This document shows, piece by piece, positions 32,773 to 40,851 of a DNA stretch of 64,000 nucleotides. The position numbers and the translations under genes were made by a program. Below the pieces are notes generated by a model. The model saw only the letters and a list, made by a program, of their open reading frames with translations. It ran no database searches and was not told where the DNA came from. Positions within the stretch are counted from its first letter, which is position 1, and the number at the start of each line of letters is the position of its first letter. The stretch spans positions 1-64,000 of the forward strand of contig JANQMU010000083.1 in NCBI GenBank assembly GCA_028279875.1, read 5' to 3'. This DNA is from Rhizobiaceae bacterium (lineage in GTDB: Bacteria; Pseudomonadota; Alphaproteobacteria; Rhizobiales; Rhizobiaceae).

Positions 32773-33606
32773 ATGAGGATCGCACCGTGTATTGGGAGCC
32801 TGCTTTTGCTGTTATCTCGTCCACCCCGGAACAGCCGTCTCGCGCCGCTCATCGAGGCATTCTGGACCTGCGAAACCGATCACGATCACGCGTTTGAACG
32901 CGTGCTGCCGAATGGCCGCGTCCAGCTTTTCATCAACCTCCAAAGGGATGTGCTGCATCACTATGACGCCGATGGCGCGGCGCGACAGCGGGCGTCGGGA
33001 ACGGTTGTGCAGGGGCCCGCCCTCACGCCGCGTGTGATCGACCGCGCGGAGCAGAGGAGCCTCTGCGGTGTCCTCTTCGCGCCGGGCGGGGCTTTTCCGT
33101 TTTTTCGCACGCCGGTATCTGAGCTTGGCTCCGGTCTGGTCGATCTGGATTGTTTCCCATGGGATGGCGGACATTCGCTCCGCGAACGATTGCTCTCGGC
33201 AGGCGAACCGCATTTGCGCCTCGATGTGCTGGAAGCTGTTTTCCTCGAACACGCACCCGTCCTGCGGAGCTGGGACGCTGTCATTGGCGAGGCCACGGGT
33301 TTGTTGCGGCAGGGATGGCACGTCCAGACGCTGGTGGAGCATTTCAACACGACACCGCAGACATTGATTGCGCGCTTTCGCGAACGCACGGGAATGACCC
33401 CCAAGACCTATTCCCGGATCGAGCGGTTTCAACGCCTTCTCCGCAACCGGTCGTCCACCTCATCCTGGGCTGATGCCGCTATCGATGCCGGTTTTGCAGA
33501 CCAGCCGCACATGGTCCGCGAGTTCAGGCGTTTCGGTGAAATCACGCCGACCGGGTACCGGCCGCAGAGCGCCACGACACCCAATCATTTGCCGGTTTCG
33601 GCTTGA
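32773..33606 (+). CDS. AraC family regulator (DUF6597-type N-terminus)
   Basis: 277 residues from Met at 32773; the true start is unclear because no RBS is evident and homologs begin near SRPPRNSRLAPLIEAFWTCE. The N-terminal domain has LPNGRVQLFINL and VLFAPGGAFPFF, the pattern of the DUF6597/AraC group. The C-terminal HTH pair follows: VQTLVEHFNTTPQTLIARFRERTGMTPKTYSRIERFQRLL and WADAAIDAGFADQPHMVREFRRFGEITPTGYR. It precedes a VOC gene by 45 bp on the same strand; AraC-VOC pairs are common. Confidence 0.8.
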   Translation: MRIAPCIGSLLLLLSRPPRNSRLAPLIEAFWTCETDHDHAFERVLPNGRVQLFINLQRDVLHHYDADGAARQRASGTVVQGPALTPRVIDRAEQRSLCGVLFAPGGAFPFFRTPVSELGSGLVDLDCFPWDGGHSLRERLLSAGEPHLRLDVLEAVFLEHAPVLRSWDAVIGEATGLLRQGWHVQTLVEHFNTTPQTLIARFRERTGMTPKTYSRIERFQRLLRNRSSTSSWADAAIDAGFADQPHMVREFRRFGEITPTGYRPQSATTPNHLPVSA

Positions 33607-33651
33607 ATTTCCTTCAAGACGGCACACAGACCGGCGATCTAAAACCGTCGC

Positions 33652-34092
33652 ATGACTGATACACATGAAACCATCTCCCTTGAGCCCCGGCTGGTCGTTC
33701 AGGATGTCGATGCTGCGCTTGCCCTTTATCGCGACGCGTTCGACGCCATACGCCTGGAACGCTTTTCCGACTCATCCGGTCGTGTCGTCCATGCCGCCAT
33801 GAAGGTCGGGAAATCCGTCTTCACAATGGCCGAGGAGGTCGCCGACTGGGGACTGGCCGCACCTGACAGGTCCCGGGGAGCCACGGTGCTGTTGCATCTC
33901 ACCGTGCCTGATCCGGACAAGACGGCCGACAGGATTGTCGCTCGCGGCGGCAAGGTGGTGATTGCCATCGAAGATCGTCCCTATGGAAAACGGGAGGGGC
34001 GCGTCTTGGACCCGTTCGGCCATGCCTGGATCCTGAGCAAGACGATTGAAGACCTGACGGAAGAAGAGGTTCGAGAGCGTCTGGCGAAATAG
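33652..34092 (+). CDS. VOC (glyoxalase/PhnB-like) superfamily protein
   Basis: 146 residues. Two beta-alpha-beta-beta-beta modules: LEPRLVVQDVDAALALYRDAFDAIRLERF and VLLHLTVPDPDKTADRIVARGGKVVIAIEDRPYGKREGRVLDPFGHAWILSK. The closing DPFGHAWIL is the PhnB-like metal-proximal ending. Could be a metalloenzyme or a drug-binding protein; unknown. Probably co-expressed with the AraC gene. Confidence 0.85.
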   Translation: MTDTHETISLEPRLVVQDVDAALALYRDAFDAIRLERFSDSSGRVVHAAMKVGKSVFTMAEEVADWGLAAPDRSRGATVLLHLTVPDPDKTADRIVARGGKVVIAIEDRPYGKREGRVLDPFGHAWILSKTIEDLTEEEVRERLAK

Positions 34093-34396
34093 CCCGGCAA
34101 GGCGCTCTGTTGGCATGGTATGCCGTTCGGACAGCTGAGCGTTCCGTGTGTGGTGCGGTGAGACATTTTTCCGATTGCTCAACAACTCCGGAGCCGGACA
34201 ATCATCACCTCAGTTGAACAACGGCTTCATCTGCGGTGCGTGCGTTCATGCGCTACACAGCAAATGGCCGGAACGAACGTCTTGAGCCGATCATTCCCGT
34301 TCTGAAATGCCTTCAAATTGGCCATCTCCGATCGCACCATGCCACCAGACAATTTGTGCTATGTGCAATAGTTCGCATCGCCTGTCCGGAAAGCCA
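34093..34396. other. 304-bp intergenic stretch with dispersed repeat copy A
   Basis: No gene recognised. A copy of the dispersed short repeat lies at 34238-34275. The rest probably contains the promoter of the CPBP gene. Confidence 0.4.
34238..34275 (+). repeat. Dispersed intergenic repeat, copy A
   Basis: Contains GCGTGCGTTCATGC and a weaker continuation CAGCAAATGGCCGGAAC matching the consensus GCAGCAAAGGTCCGGACC. See the copies at 39418, 40799, 47400, 51391 and 53544. Confidence 0.5.
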
Positions 34397-35176
34397 ATGA
34401 ACACGGAACGTCGACCATTCCTCTTTTTTGGACTGTTGATTGTGCTGACTGTCCCGTTCTGGGTTTTCGGGACCCTTGTCAACGGCGAGCTCCTTCCCGG
34501 CCTTCCGGTCAGTGCAATCATGGTGATTTGTCCGGTCTTGGCCGGTGGATTGCTGGTTTTACAGGCAGGCGGAACTGCGGAGCTCGTTTCCTATCTGCGC
34601 CGCGCGGGCGATTTTGTCGGAATGCGGCCTTGGGTCTGGATCGTTGCACTTGGAACGATGCCCGCCATCATGTTCCTTTCCGGTGTCTTCCTTGTGTCCA
34701 TGGGAAACGCGCTGCCCGCTCCTCAGATCAGCCTGGGTCATACGCTTGCGCTCTTTGGTCTCTTCTTTGTTTCTGCTACGGCCGAGGAACTCGGTTGGAC
34801 CGGTTACGCCACGCGCCCACTGGTGAGAAATCACGGTTTGATCGTTGCCGGTTTAATCTTGGGACTCGTTTCAGTTGTCTGGCATCTGATCCCGCTTCTT
34901 CAAGTCGACCGCAGCTGGGACTGGATTGCCTGGTGGGCCCTCGGCACCGTTTCACGACGGATGATAATTGTGTGGCTGTATGCTCGGGGAGGACAACGCG
35001 TTTTCTCGGCCTCGCTCTTTCACGCCATGAGCAATCTGAGCTGGATGTTGTTTCCCGTCATGGGCTCGCATTACGACCCGATGTCAGTTGCGATCATCAC
35101 GCTGGCTGTTGCTTTGTCGGTGCTTGTCCTGGAGGCCTTCATTCGTCTTCGGCACGGAAATCAAACCTTATTTTGA
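34397..35176 (+). CDS. CPBP (CAAX-like) family intramembrane metalloprotease
   Basis: 259 residues with seven to eight hydrophobic segments. The CPBP/ABI motifs are present: ATAEELGWTGYATRPLV (EE-x3-GY variant of motif 1), SVVWHLIPLL (motif 2 His) and SASLFHAMSNLSW (motif 3 His/Asn). Glu and His residues bind the catalytic zinc within the membrane. Start at 34397 (MNTERRPFLFFG). Convergent with a second CPBP gene, from a different subgroup, 37 bp away. Confidence 0.87.
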   Translation: MNTERRPFLFFGLLIVLTVPFWVFGTLVNGELLPGLPVSAIMVICPVLAGGLLVLQAGGTAELVSYLRRAGDFVGMRPWVWIVALGTMPAIMFLSGVFLVSMGNALPAPQISLGHTLALFGLFFVSATAEELGWTGYATRPLVRNHGLIVAGLILGLVSVVWHLIPLLQVDRSWDWIAWWALGTVSRRMIIVWLYARGGQRVFSASLFHAMSNLSWMLFPVMGSHYDPMSVAIITLAVALSVLVLEAFIRLRHGNQTLF

Positions 35177-35213
35177 GGTCGGCAACCGGCCGCCACCTCA
35201 CAATTTTGGTTTA

Positions 35214-35849
35214 TCAACCAGAGAAATTCATCGCAAAAAACGTCGGGAAGGCAGCCAGATTGACCAGTGTATGGCTTACCATGGGCCATCCAACGGAATT
35301 CGCAGCGCGGGTCATGAAAGTCCAGACAACGCCCAACAGCAGTGCCCCTCCGATCAATCCCACCGCGCCGTAATCGAATGAAACGCCGCGGCAAAAATAG
35401 AGTGGCACATGCCACAAGGTGAAGAGGCCAAGACCGAGCAATTCATAGGAAAGGCGGCCATCCGAATTCGCCCTGAATGTTCGGCGCCAGGCGATTTCTT
35501 CAAGAGGGCCATTGATCAACGCACAAATCGCCGACAGCGCAAGAAGGTCCCAGCGGGAATCGAACGCGGACATTGTATTCGACACAATGAAGACCACAAC
35601 CGGGACCGCTATCGCGACTGCAGGTATCCACTTCTTCGGCATACCAAGGCGCGTTGAAACCTGGATCGATCCTCGCCGAAAGACCCAGGAAACGGGGACA
35701 CAAAAGCCCACCCAATAGATTGCCAGCACGGCGATATATCCGACGAGCGGGTCAAAACGACCAGTAACCGCCGGCACGATGGCAAACATCAGGCTGCAGA
35801 AACCGAACGCTGTCAAAAGGAGGGTTAATTGGCGGGGTGATACACGCAT
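35214..35849 (-). CDS. CPBP family intramembrane metalloprotease, second type
   Basis: 211 residues with six or more membrane segments. Motif 1 is GPLEEIAWRRTF, motif 2 TLWHVPLYF and motif 3 VSHTLVNLA, all intact. It differs from its convergent neighbour in the motif 1 spacing (EE-x2-WR). It is divergent from the TetR-CmcJ fusion, with the long palindrome at 35906-35950 between the two starts, and may be co-regulated with it. Confidence 0.87.
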   Translation of the reverse strand: MRVSPRQLTLLLTAFGFCSLMFAIVPAVTGRFDPLVGYIAVLAIYWVGFCVPVSWVFRRGSIQVSTRLGMPKKWIPAVAIAVPVVVFIVSNTMSAFDSRWDLLALSAICALINGPLEEIAWRRTFRANSDGRLSYELLGLGLFTLWHVPLYFCRGVSFDYGAVGLIGGALLLGVVWTFMTRAANSVGWPMVSHTLVNLAAFPTFFAMNFSG

Positions 35850-35905
35850 TTTTGCTCCCTGAAAATCCAGTTGAACACGAATTGGTCACGACTTTAGCAT
35901 TCGCA

Positions 35906-35950
35906 ATCAAAATCCTGACCATCGGTTTGACCGATGGTCAGGATTTTGAT
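35906..35950. promoter_or_regulatory. Perfect 45-bp palindrome, probable TetR operator
   Basis: Two 21-bp arms with no mismatch (35906-35926 and 35930-35950) flank TTG. The arms end in TGACCATCGGT and begin with ACCGATGGTCA, a typical TetR-type core. It lies 36 bp before the fusion gene's ATG and 57 bp before the divergent CPBP start, so it can control both. Confidence 0.75.
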
Positions 35951-35985
35951 ATGGGGACCTGAAAAGCAAAGAAAAAGGACATACT

Positions 35986-37380
35986 ATGAGCCAGTCAAGC
36001 CATGCGAATGCTTCGCAATCCGATCAAAGAGATGCACTGCTTGACGTCGCCACCACCGAATTCGCGGAAAATGGGTATGAAGCGACGTCGATCCAGAAAA
36101 TTGCCTCCGCTGCAGGTATCAGCAAAGCCAAGGTCTTTTACTATTTCGACGGTAAGGAGGAGCTCTATGCGCGGGTGCTCGAGCGAACTCTGCAACCTCT
36201 TCTCGAGCCGTTGGAGTCAGCACCACCGGCTGAGTCTGCTAAAGCTTTCTGGGCTTCTTTGGAGGCAGGTCTCAACTATGCATCCGAGTTCAGTCGTCAC
36301 GATCCTTTTGCCGCGGCGCTGGTACGAGGCCTTTATCAGCGTGGTGAAGATACACCATCACTGAAACGCCTGATCGGAACCGCCCGCACTGCAATTGGCG
36401 CATGGCTTCGCGATGGCCGTCAACTCGGCGCGGTCAGGACAGATCTGCCAGTGCCAATCCTGACTGAAGCTGTCGTCGGTGCCTTTATGCAGATCGATCG
36501 TTGGCTTGCCGCAAACAAAGCGTCGGAAGGAGTCAGCGAAGACTCTCTCGCTGGTCTTTCGCTTGTGGCGCTTGCGCATGATGCGCTCCAGCAACGTATA
36601 CCGAATGAGCTTGAGGTGGACGTCTCATATGCAGCAGAGGACGTTCCGCGCGACACCGACGCATATCTCGATATATCCACGACTGTGACGCAGCAGGTTA
36701 CAATGCGCAATGGTCGTAATTGTCTTCCGTCGCCAACGTTCGAGCAAGAAGGCTTCGAGCTCTTCGATGCCCCGGTGACTTTTACCGAATCGCCTGGAGA
36801 TGGCGAAGCCAGAGCAACCTATGGCCGTGTCGAGGCAGCGCTGAAGGAACGCCTCGGCGCCTCTTTCGCTCGGGTTTTCGATCACACCGTACGGCATACC
36901 GAGCATACGCCCGGTCAACGGCCTCCCATCCGCATTGTCCACGCAGATTACGGAAGAAACGCCGGTCATCGTCGTCTCACCGAACTGCTTCCGCCCGATG
37001 CCGCGGACCGGTGGGCGAACGCACGTATTGTCGTCGCAAATCTCTGGCAATCGGTTGCCGGTGTTGTCCATTCCACGCCACTGGGGTTCGTGGATATCAA
37101 AACGGTGCAAGAGAAGGACTTCATTCCTGTGACCGTACACTACGCCGATCGGGACGGCGAGATCGGCTATTATAAACCCAATGCAGCGCATCTTTGGTAC
37201 TGGTTTCCGTTTCTCCGGCAGTCGGAGGCCGTCCTGTTCAAGACCTATGACGGTCAGCCGGGAAACAATCACTGGTCTTGTCCGCACGCGGCATTCACGG
37301 CGCCCAATTCACCTGAAGAACAGGCTGGGCGACGGACCAGTATCGAGTACCGCATCCTGCTGGCCTTTGAAGATGAGTGA
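35986..37380 (+). CDS. TetR regulator fused to a CmcJ/NvfI-like oxygenase domain
   Basis: 464 residues in one uninterrupted frame. Residues 14-60 are a TetR HTH (RDALLDVATTEFAENG, ISKAKVFYYFDGKEEL), and 70-205 the helical ligand domain. From about 222 the protein changes to the CmcJ/NvfI (AsaB-like) hydroxylase/desaturase family: VFDHTVRH (298-304), PIRIVHADYGRNAGHRR with His319 and Asp321, IVVANLWQSVAGVV, LGFVDIKTV, PNAAHLWYWFPFLRQSEAVLFKTYD and the final SCPHAAF. CmcJ members are thought to be iron-dependent oxidases acting on small natural products. I do not know this fusion from other genomes; the TetR part alone is of normal length, so it looks like a true two-part protein. The next gene starts inside its stop region. 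Confidence 0.82.
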   Translation: MSQSSHANASQSDQRDALLDVATTEFAENGYEATSIQKIASAAGISKAKVFYYFDGKEELYARVLERTLQPLLEPLESAPPAESAKAFWASLEAGLNYASEFSRHDPFAAALVRGLYQRGEDTPSLKRLIGTARTAIGAWLRDGRQLGAVRTDLPVPILTEAVVGAFMQIDRWLAANKASEGVSEDSLAGLSLVALAHDALQQRIPNELEVDVSYAAEDVPRDTDAYLDISTTVTQQVTMRNGRNCLPSPTFEQEGFELFDAPVTFTESPGDGEARATYGRVEAALKERLGASFARVFDHTVRHTEHTPGQRPPIRIVHADYGRNAGHRRLTELLPPDAADRWANARIVVANLWQSVAGVVHSTPLGFVDIKTVQEKDFIPVTVHYADRDGEIGYYKPNAAHLWYWFPFLRQSEAVLFKTYDGQPGNNHWSCPHAAFTAPNSPEEQAGRRTSIEYRILLAFEDE

Positions 37381-38128
37381 TGCCATGGTCCAAACGACAG
37401 AGGAGATGAAGCTACCGGCTTTCGGATACAACATCTGGACTGCCGATGGCGACGATGTCCGCATGTTCGGCGCGTTGCCATTCACGACACGCATGACGAT
37501 TGTGAAGTTGGAGAGCGGCGGGCTCTGGCTTCACTCACCCGTATTGCCAACACCACAAAGACAGAGGGCAGTGGAACGATTGGGGCCTGTCGAGCATCTC
37601 GTTGCACCCAACAAAATCCATAGCCTGGGCATCGCTCCCTGGAAGGCGCTTTATCCATCAGCCAAGGTTTGGGCCTCGCCGGAATTCTCCAAGCGCCATC
37701 CGGATATCTTCGTTGACACATTGCTGACGAACGATGTGAAGCCGCCCTGGCATGATGAGATTGATCATTGCGTGATTGATGGTCACGCGTTTCTGGACGA
37801 GGTGGAATTTCTGCACAAACCATCAAAGACGCTCATCATCACGGATTTTATCCAGAAACATGAAACCGAGCACACATCATGGACCTGGCGCGGCGTAAAG
37901 CGCATGGTCGGCGTGTTGGGCAAAAACGGTGGTGTGCCTCTCGACATCAAACTTAGCCTGCGGGACCGGCCGGCTGTGTGCGACAGTATCAAAACGATCC
38001 TTGAATGGGATTTCGAGAATTTGATCCTAGCGCACGGCCATTGCATTCGGGGCGGCGCAAAACGGGAGGTCGGCCGCGTATTTGAGTGGCTTGTCGGGCC
38101 CAACCAGCAAAACGGCGACATCGAATGA
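37373..38128 (+). CDS. DUF4336 domain protein
   Basis: 251 residues. NIWTADGDDVRMFGALPFTTRMTIVKLESGGLWLHSPV is the DUF4336 opening; LGPVEHLVAPNKIHSLGIAPWKALYPSAKVWASP is the central metallo-beta-lactamase-like turn; LILAHGHCIRGGAK is the C-terminal His motif. The family is related to metallohydrolases but its activity is undefined. ATG at 37373 lies 8 bp inside the end of the TetR-CmcJ gene, so the two are translationally coupled and probably act on the same compound. Confidence 0.82.
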   Translation: MSDAMVQTTEEMKLPAFGYNIWTADGDDVRMFGALPFTTRMTIVKLESGGLWLHSPVLPTPQRQRAVERLGPVEHLVAPNKIHSLGIAPWKALYPSAKVWASPEFSKRHPDIFVDTLLTNDVKPPWHDEIDHCVIDGHAFLDEVEFLHKPSKTLIITDFIQKHETEHTSWTWRGVKRMVGVLGKNGGVPLDIKLSLRDRPAVCDSIKTILEWDFENLILAHGHCIRGGAKREVGRVFEWLVGPNQQNGDIE

Positions 38129-38248
38129 GTTCAGACGTCAATGTGCCGAAAGTGGCGCGTCGCATGGCCACTTGGTCGCGATCAGCTTCCCCAAAACAGC
38201 AACCCGGCACACACAAACCAGACGGCCCAATGGGGTCGCCGAAGCGGC

Positions 38249-39337
38249 CTATTCGGCAACAATCAATCGCTCGCCGACCCATGGAAAAACGATGTTCTCC
38301 AGGCGCTCGCCGATCTGTTGGCGATGGTCCCCGGCATAAAGGTCCAGACGGTGGGGAATGCGTTCGGTGCCGAGCCGTTGCGAGAACGCCAGCGTGCCGG
38401 CCGGGATATGCAAAAACTGGTCGCCAAGGCCGACGCCCATTCCAAGTCCGCGAAGGTTGCGGAGATTTTCCCGGGCATCACGCACCTGCCGCACCGGAAA
38501 AGCATCGCGGTAACGGTCGAATGCGTCATCGTCGAGAACGACTTCTCCGCGCACGATATCAAAGGGAAAATCACCGTAGATCGGCGCTGCATCGGGATCG
38601 GGACTGAAGGCCGTCACAATGCCCAAAATGGCGAGCGCGTAAAAGTCGCGGTAAGCCAGCAGGTCCTGAAGCGCATCCGGTCCCGTGATCGCGGCAACGC
38701 GTCGCCACGCCTCGTTGCCGAAGCCGAGGTCTTCGTCGGGCGCAAGGCAACAGGGGCTCATCGCCCAGACGACCGAGAACACGCCGGGATGTTCCATTGC
38801 CAGGTGGAGCGCCCCGTAGCCGCCCATGGAATGACCTACGACCGCGCGGTTCGCGGCATTCGCAAGGGTCCGAAACCGCCCATCGACAGTGTCGACGAGA
38901 TCTTTCGTAATGTAGTCGGCCCAGTTCCCGCTGACGGGCGAATTCCGGTAAAAGCCGCCGCCATAGCGGTTGCCGGCATTCGGCATGACAACGATCAGCT
39001 CCGGCATGTTCGCATCCGCGATCAGCCGGTCGAGGATTGCCGGAACCTTGAAATGGCCGATCCAGGTTCCGTAATCATCGAAGATGCCGTGGAGGAGATA
39101 CACCACCGGGAAGCGGCGGTCCGGCTGCCGGTCATAGCTGCGCGGAAGATAGACGGCAGCGCCCTGAGTGGTGGGAGTGCCGAGCAGATTGCCGTCCAGC
39201 GCCGACGCCGGCACGTCGATCTCGACAACGCGCCCGGTGTCTTGCGTGCCGGATTGAGCCGGGAGCGAGCCCGACAGCACGATGACCGTAGAAATCATCA
39301 CAATGCAAAATGACTTAAGCACTGACACAGGCTCCAT
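38249..39337 (-). CDS. Secreted esterase (esterase D/antigen 85-like)
   Basis: 362 residues from Met at 39337. Signal peptide about 1-27 (SFCIVMISTVIVLSGSLPAQSG). YLPRSYDRQPDRRFPVVYLLHGIFDDYGTWIG gives the oxyanion HG, VVGHSMGGYGALHLAMEHP the nucleophile elbow GHSMGG, and the catalytic His would lie near YAGDHRQQIGERL. The family includes S-formylglutathione hydrolase-like and feruloyl/siderophore esterases. An extended start at 39481 crosses repeats and is rejected. Confidence 0.83.
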   Translation of the reverse strand: MEPVSVLKSFCIVMISTVIVLSGSLPAQSGTQDTGRVVEIDVPASALDGNLLGTPTTQGAAVYLPRSYDRQPDRRFPVVYLLHGIFDDYGTWIGHFKVPAILDRLIADANMPELIVVMPNAGNRYGGGFYRNSPVSGNWADYITKDLVDTVDGRFRTLANAANRAVVGHSMGGYGALHLAMEHPGVFSVVWAMSPCCLAPDEDLGFGNEAWRRVAAITGPDALQDLLAYRDFYALAILGIVTAFSPDPDAAPIYGDFPFDIVRGEVVLDDDAFDRYRDAFPVRQVRDARENLRNLRGLGMGVGLGDQFLHIPAGTLAFSQRLGTERIPHRLDLYAGDHRQQIGERLENIVFPWVGERLIVAE

Positions 39338-39350
39338 GCGAATGATATCA

Positions 39351-39384
39351 GGCGGTGGTGACCATTTAACCCATGCGCCGGCGG
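39351..39384 (+). repeat. Solo copy of the MITE-like element's terminal repeat
   Basis: Matches the left inverted repeat of the element at 58833 over about 33 bp with four differences (shared core GTGGTGACC, TTTAAC and ATGCGCCGGCG). No partner end is seen nearby, so it is a remnant. Confidence 0.6.
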
Positions 39385-39417
39385 CCACGTCAATCGAACA
39401 TCTGCACCGTCCGCATC

Positions 39418-39455
39418 GTGTACGTTCATGCACAGCGCGGCCAAGGCCCGAACCA
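39418..39455 (+). repeat. Dispersed intergenic repeat, copy B
   Basis: GTGTACGTTCATGCACAGCG followed by CGGCCAAGGCCCGAACC; it lies 33 bp after the solo terminal repeat. Confidence 0.55.
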
Positions 39456-39493
39456 GATTCCAAAATCGGGAGCAATCCCAATTGCCGCCAACG

Positions 39494-40186
39494 TCAGCGA
39501 GGCATTCGTTTCGCCGTCACCTCCTCCCAGCCCTTGATCAAAGCCGCTCTTCGCCCGCGATACTTTTCCCCAAGAACCTTGAGCTCCTGTACCCGTTCCG
39601 TCTTGAAGTGGCGGTAGTCTTCTCGCGTCTCGCACCATGCCACCAGGTAGCGGGTCCGGTCCAGAAACGCGATCAGCAGGGGCCAAACGATCCGGTTGGT
39701 CGTGCCTCCATCCCGGTCGGTATAGGTCAATTGAAGCCGATAGCGTTCCCGAATTGCGTGTCGCAAAAGGGCGCCATCAAATCGCTCCGAGACCTTTGAT
39801 CGCGTCTGAATAGCCTTCGAACTCGCATCCAGTACAATGGGGCGAAGCTCCTTCGGTATTGCTTCAGATAGCTTCGAGACCAGGTCTCTGGCTGCCCGCG
39901 CGAGTGTCGGATCGGCTTCACAGGCCACCCAGGCCGCACCCAGGGCTGCGGCCTCCAGTTCGTCAGCCGTCAACATCAATGGGGGCATGTCGTAGCCATC
40001 GTCCAGCACATAACCCATACCGGCCTCTCCGGTGATGGGAATGCGCTGTGCCGTGAGCTCCGCCATATCGCGGTAGAGCGTGCGAAGCGATATCTCCAGC
40101 TCATCTGCAAGGTTTCTCCCTGTGACCGGCGATCGGGTCGACCGCAATATCTGGATAATCTGGAAGAGCCGTTCCGTGCGACGCAT
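39494..40186 (-). CDS. YafY-type HTH/WYL transcriptional regulator
   Basis: 230 residues from Met at 40186 (RBS GGAG). HTH_11 domain: RRTERLFQIIQILRSTRSPVTGRNLADELEISLRTLYRDMAELTAQRIPI (about 2-52), then the GMGYVLDDGYDMPPLMLT link and a WYL domain with RLQLTYTDRDGGTTNRIVWPLLIAFLDRTRYLVAWCETREDYRHFKTERV. The WYL ligand triad is partly changed (IVWPLL in place of the usual VxPxxL). It is divergent from an SRPBCC gene, a frequent pairing, with repeated CTGCTGCCAC boxes in between. Confidence 0.9.
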   Translation of the reverse strand: MRRTERLFQIIQILRSTRSPVTGRNLADELEISLRTLYRDMAELTAQRIPITGEAGMGYVLDDGYDMPPLMLTADELEAAALGAAWVACEADPTLARAARDLVSKLSEAIPKELRPIVLDASSKAIQTRSKVSERFDGALLRHAIRERYRLQLTYTDRDGGTTNRIVWPLLIAFLDRTRYLVAWCETREDYRHFKTERVQELKVLGEKYRGRRAALIKGWEEVTAKRMPR

Positions 40187-40195
40187 TTCTTTCTC

Positions 40196-40230
40196 CTGCT
40201 GCCACACTGCTGCCACAACGGTGGCAGCAG
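40196..40230. promoter_or_regulatory. Operator array of three CTGCTGCCAC boxes
   Basis: CTGCTGCCAC at 40196-40205 and 40207-40216 are direct repeats, and GTGGCAGCAG at 40221-40230 is an exact inverted copy, separated from the second box by AACG. It lies between the divergent YafY regulator and SRPBCC genes and very likely binds the YafY protein. Confidence 0.7.
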
Positions 40231-40288
40231 GGCAAGTTTAGTTGAAGGGCGGAAACACAAACGAGAGCGGCAGAATCAGGAACGCGGA

Positions 40289-40744
40289 ATGATACACTTC
40301 GAACGGGAACGCATGATTGACGCAACGCCGGCCTCCGTCTGGGCCGTCCTCGGGCGCTACATGCACATCGACGATTTTGCGCCGCTGATAACATCCGTGG
40401 ACGCGCTGACCGATGGCGCGGACGGGTTGGGCTCAAAGCGTCGCAACCATTTTGAGAATGGCACGTCCGTGGTCGAGGAGGTGACGGCCTGGGAGCCGGG
40501 CACGGGCTTTACGGTCAAATTGTCCGACATGGCCGCCATGCCGCTTCACGAAGCCAGTTCAAAGGTGCACATCGCACCGGAGGGCGGCCGGTCAAAAGTG
40601 ACATGGACCTTTGACTATCGCGTGAAATACGGCCCTTTGGGATGGCTTATGGGCCAAACGGTCATGAAGATGATGATGGGCAAGATCATCGACGGCAACC
40701 TCAAGGGGCTGGCCGACAGAGTCCGTTCGGTCGAGAGTTCTTGA
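40289..40744 (+). CDS. SRPBCC (polyketide cyclase-like) protein
   Basis: 151 residues. HFERERMIDATPASVWAVLGRYMHIDDFAPLITSVDAL, then GTSVVEEVTAWEPGTGFTVKLSDM, SKVTWTFDYRVKYGPLGWLMGQTVMKMMMGKIIDGNLKGLADRV form the START/PYR-like fold used by polyketide cyclases and ligand-binding proteins. Cytosolic. Probably repressed by the divergent YafY-type regulator. Confidence 0.85.
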   Translation: MIHFERERMIDATPASVWAVLGRYMHIDDFAPLITSVDALTDGADGLGSKRRNHFENGTSVVEEVTAWEPGTGFTVKLSDMAAMPLHEASSKVHIAPEGGRSKVTWTFDYRVKYGPLGWLMGQTVMKMMMGKIIDGNLKGLADRVRSVESS

Positions 40745-40798
40745 GGTCCGGTAATTTTCCTTCAAAGCAGCCGTTCGGGCATGCGCGGTGGGGTTGGC

Positions 40799-40842
40799 TT
40801 GGTCCGGGCCGAGCCCGAAATTAAGGATGTTGCGTCTTGTTT
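40799..40842 (+). repeat. Dispersed intergenic repeat, copy C (right half)
   Basis: TTGGTCCGGGCCGAGCCCGA then AATTAAGGATGTTGCGTCTT. It matches the right half of copy D (47400-47491) almost base for base and lacks the GTTCATGCA half. Confidence 0.65.
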
Positions 40843-40851
40843 GAGTTGTGA

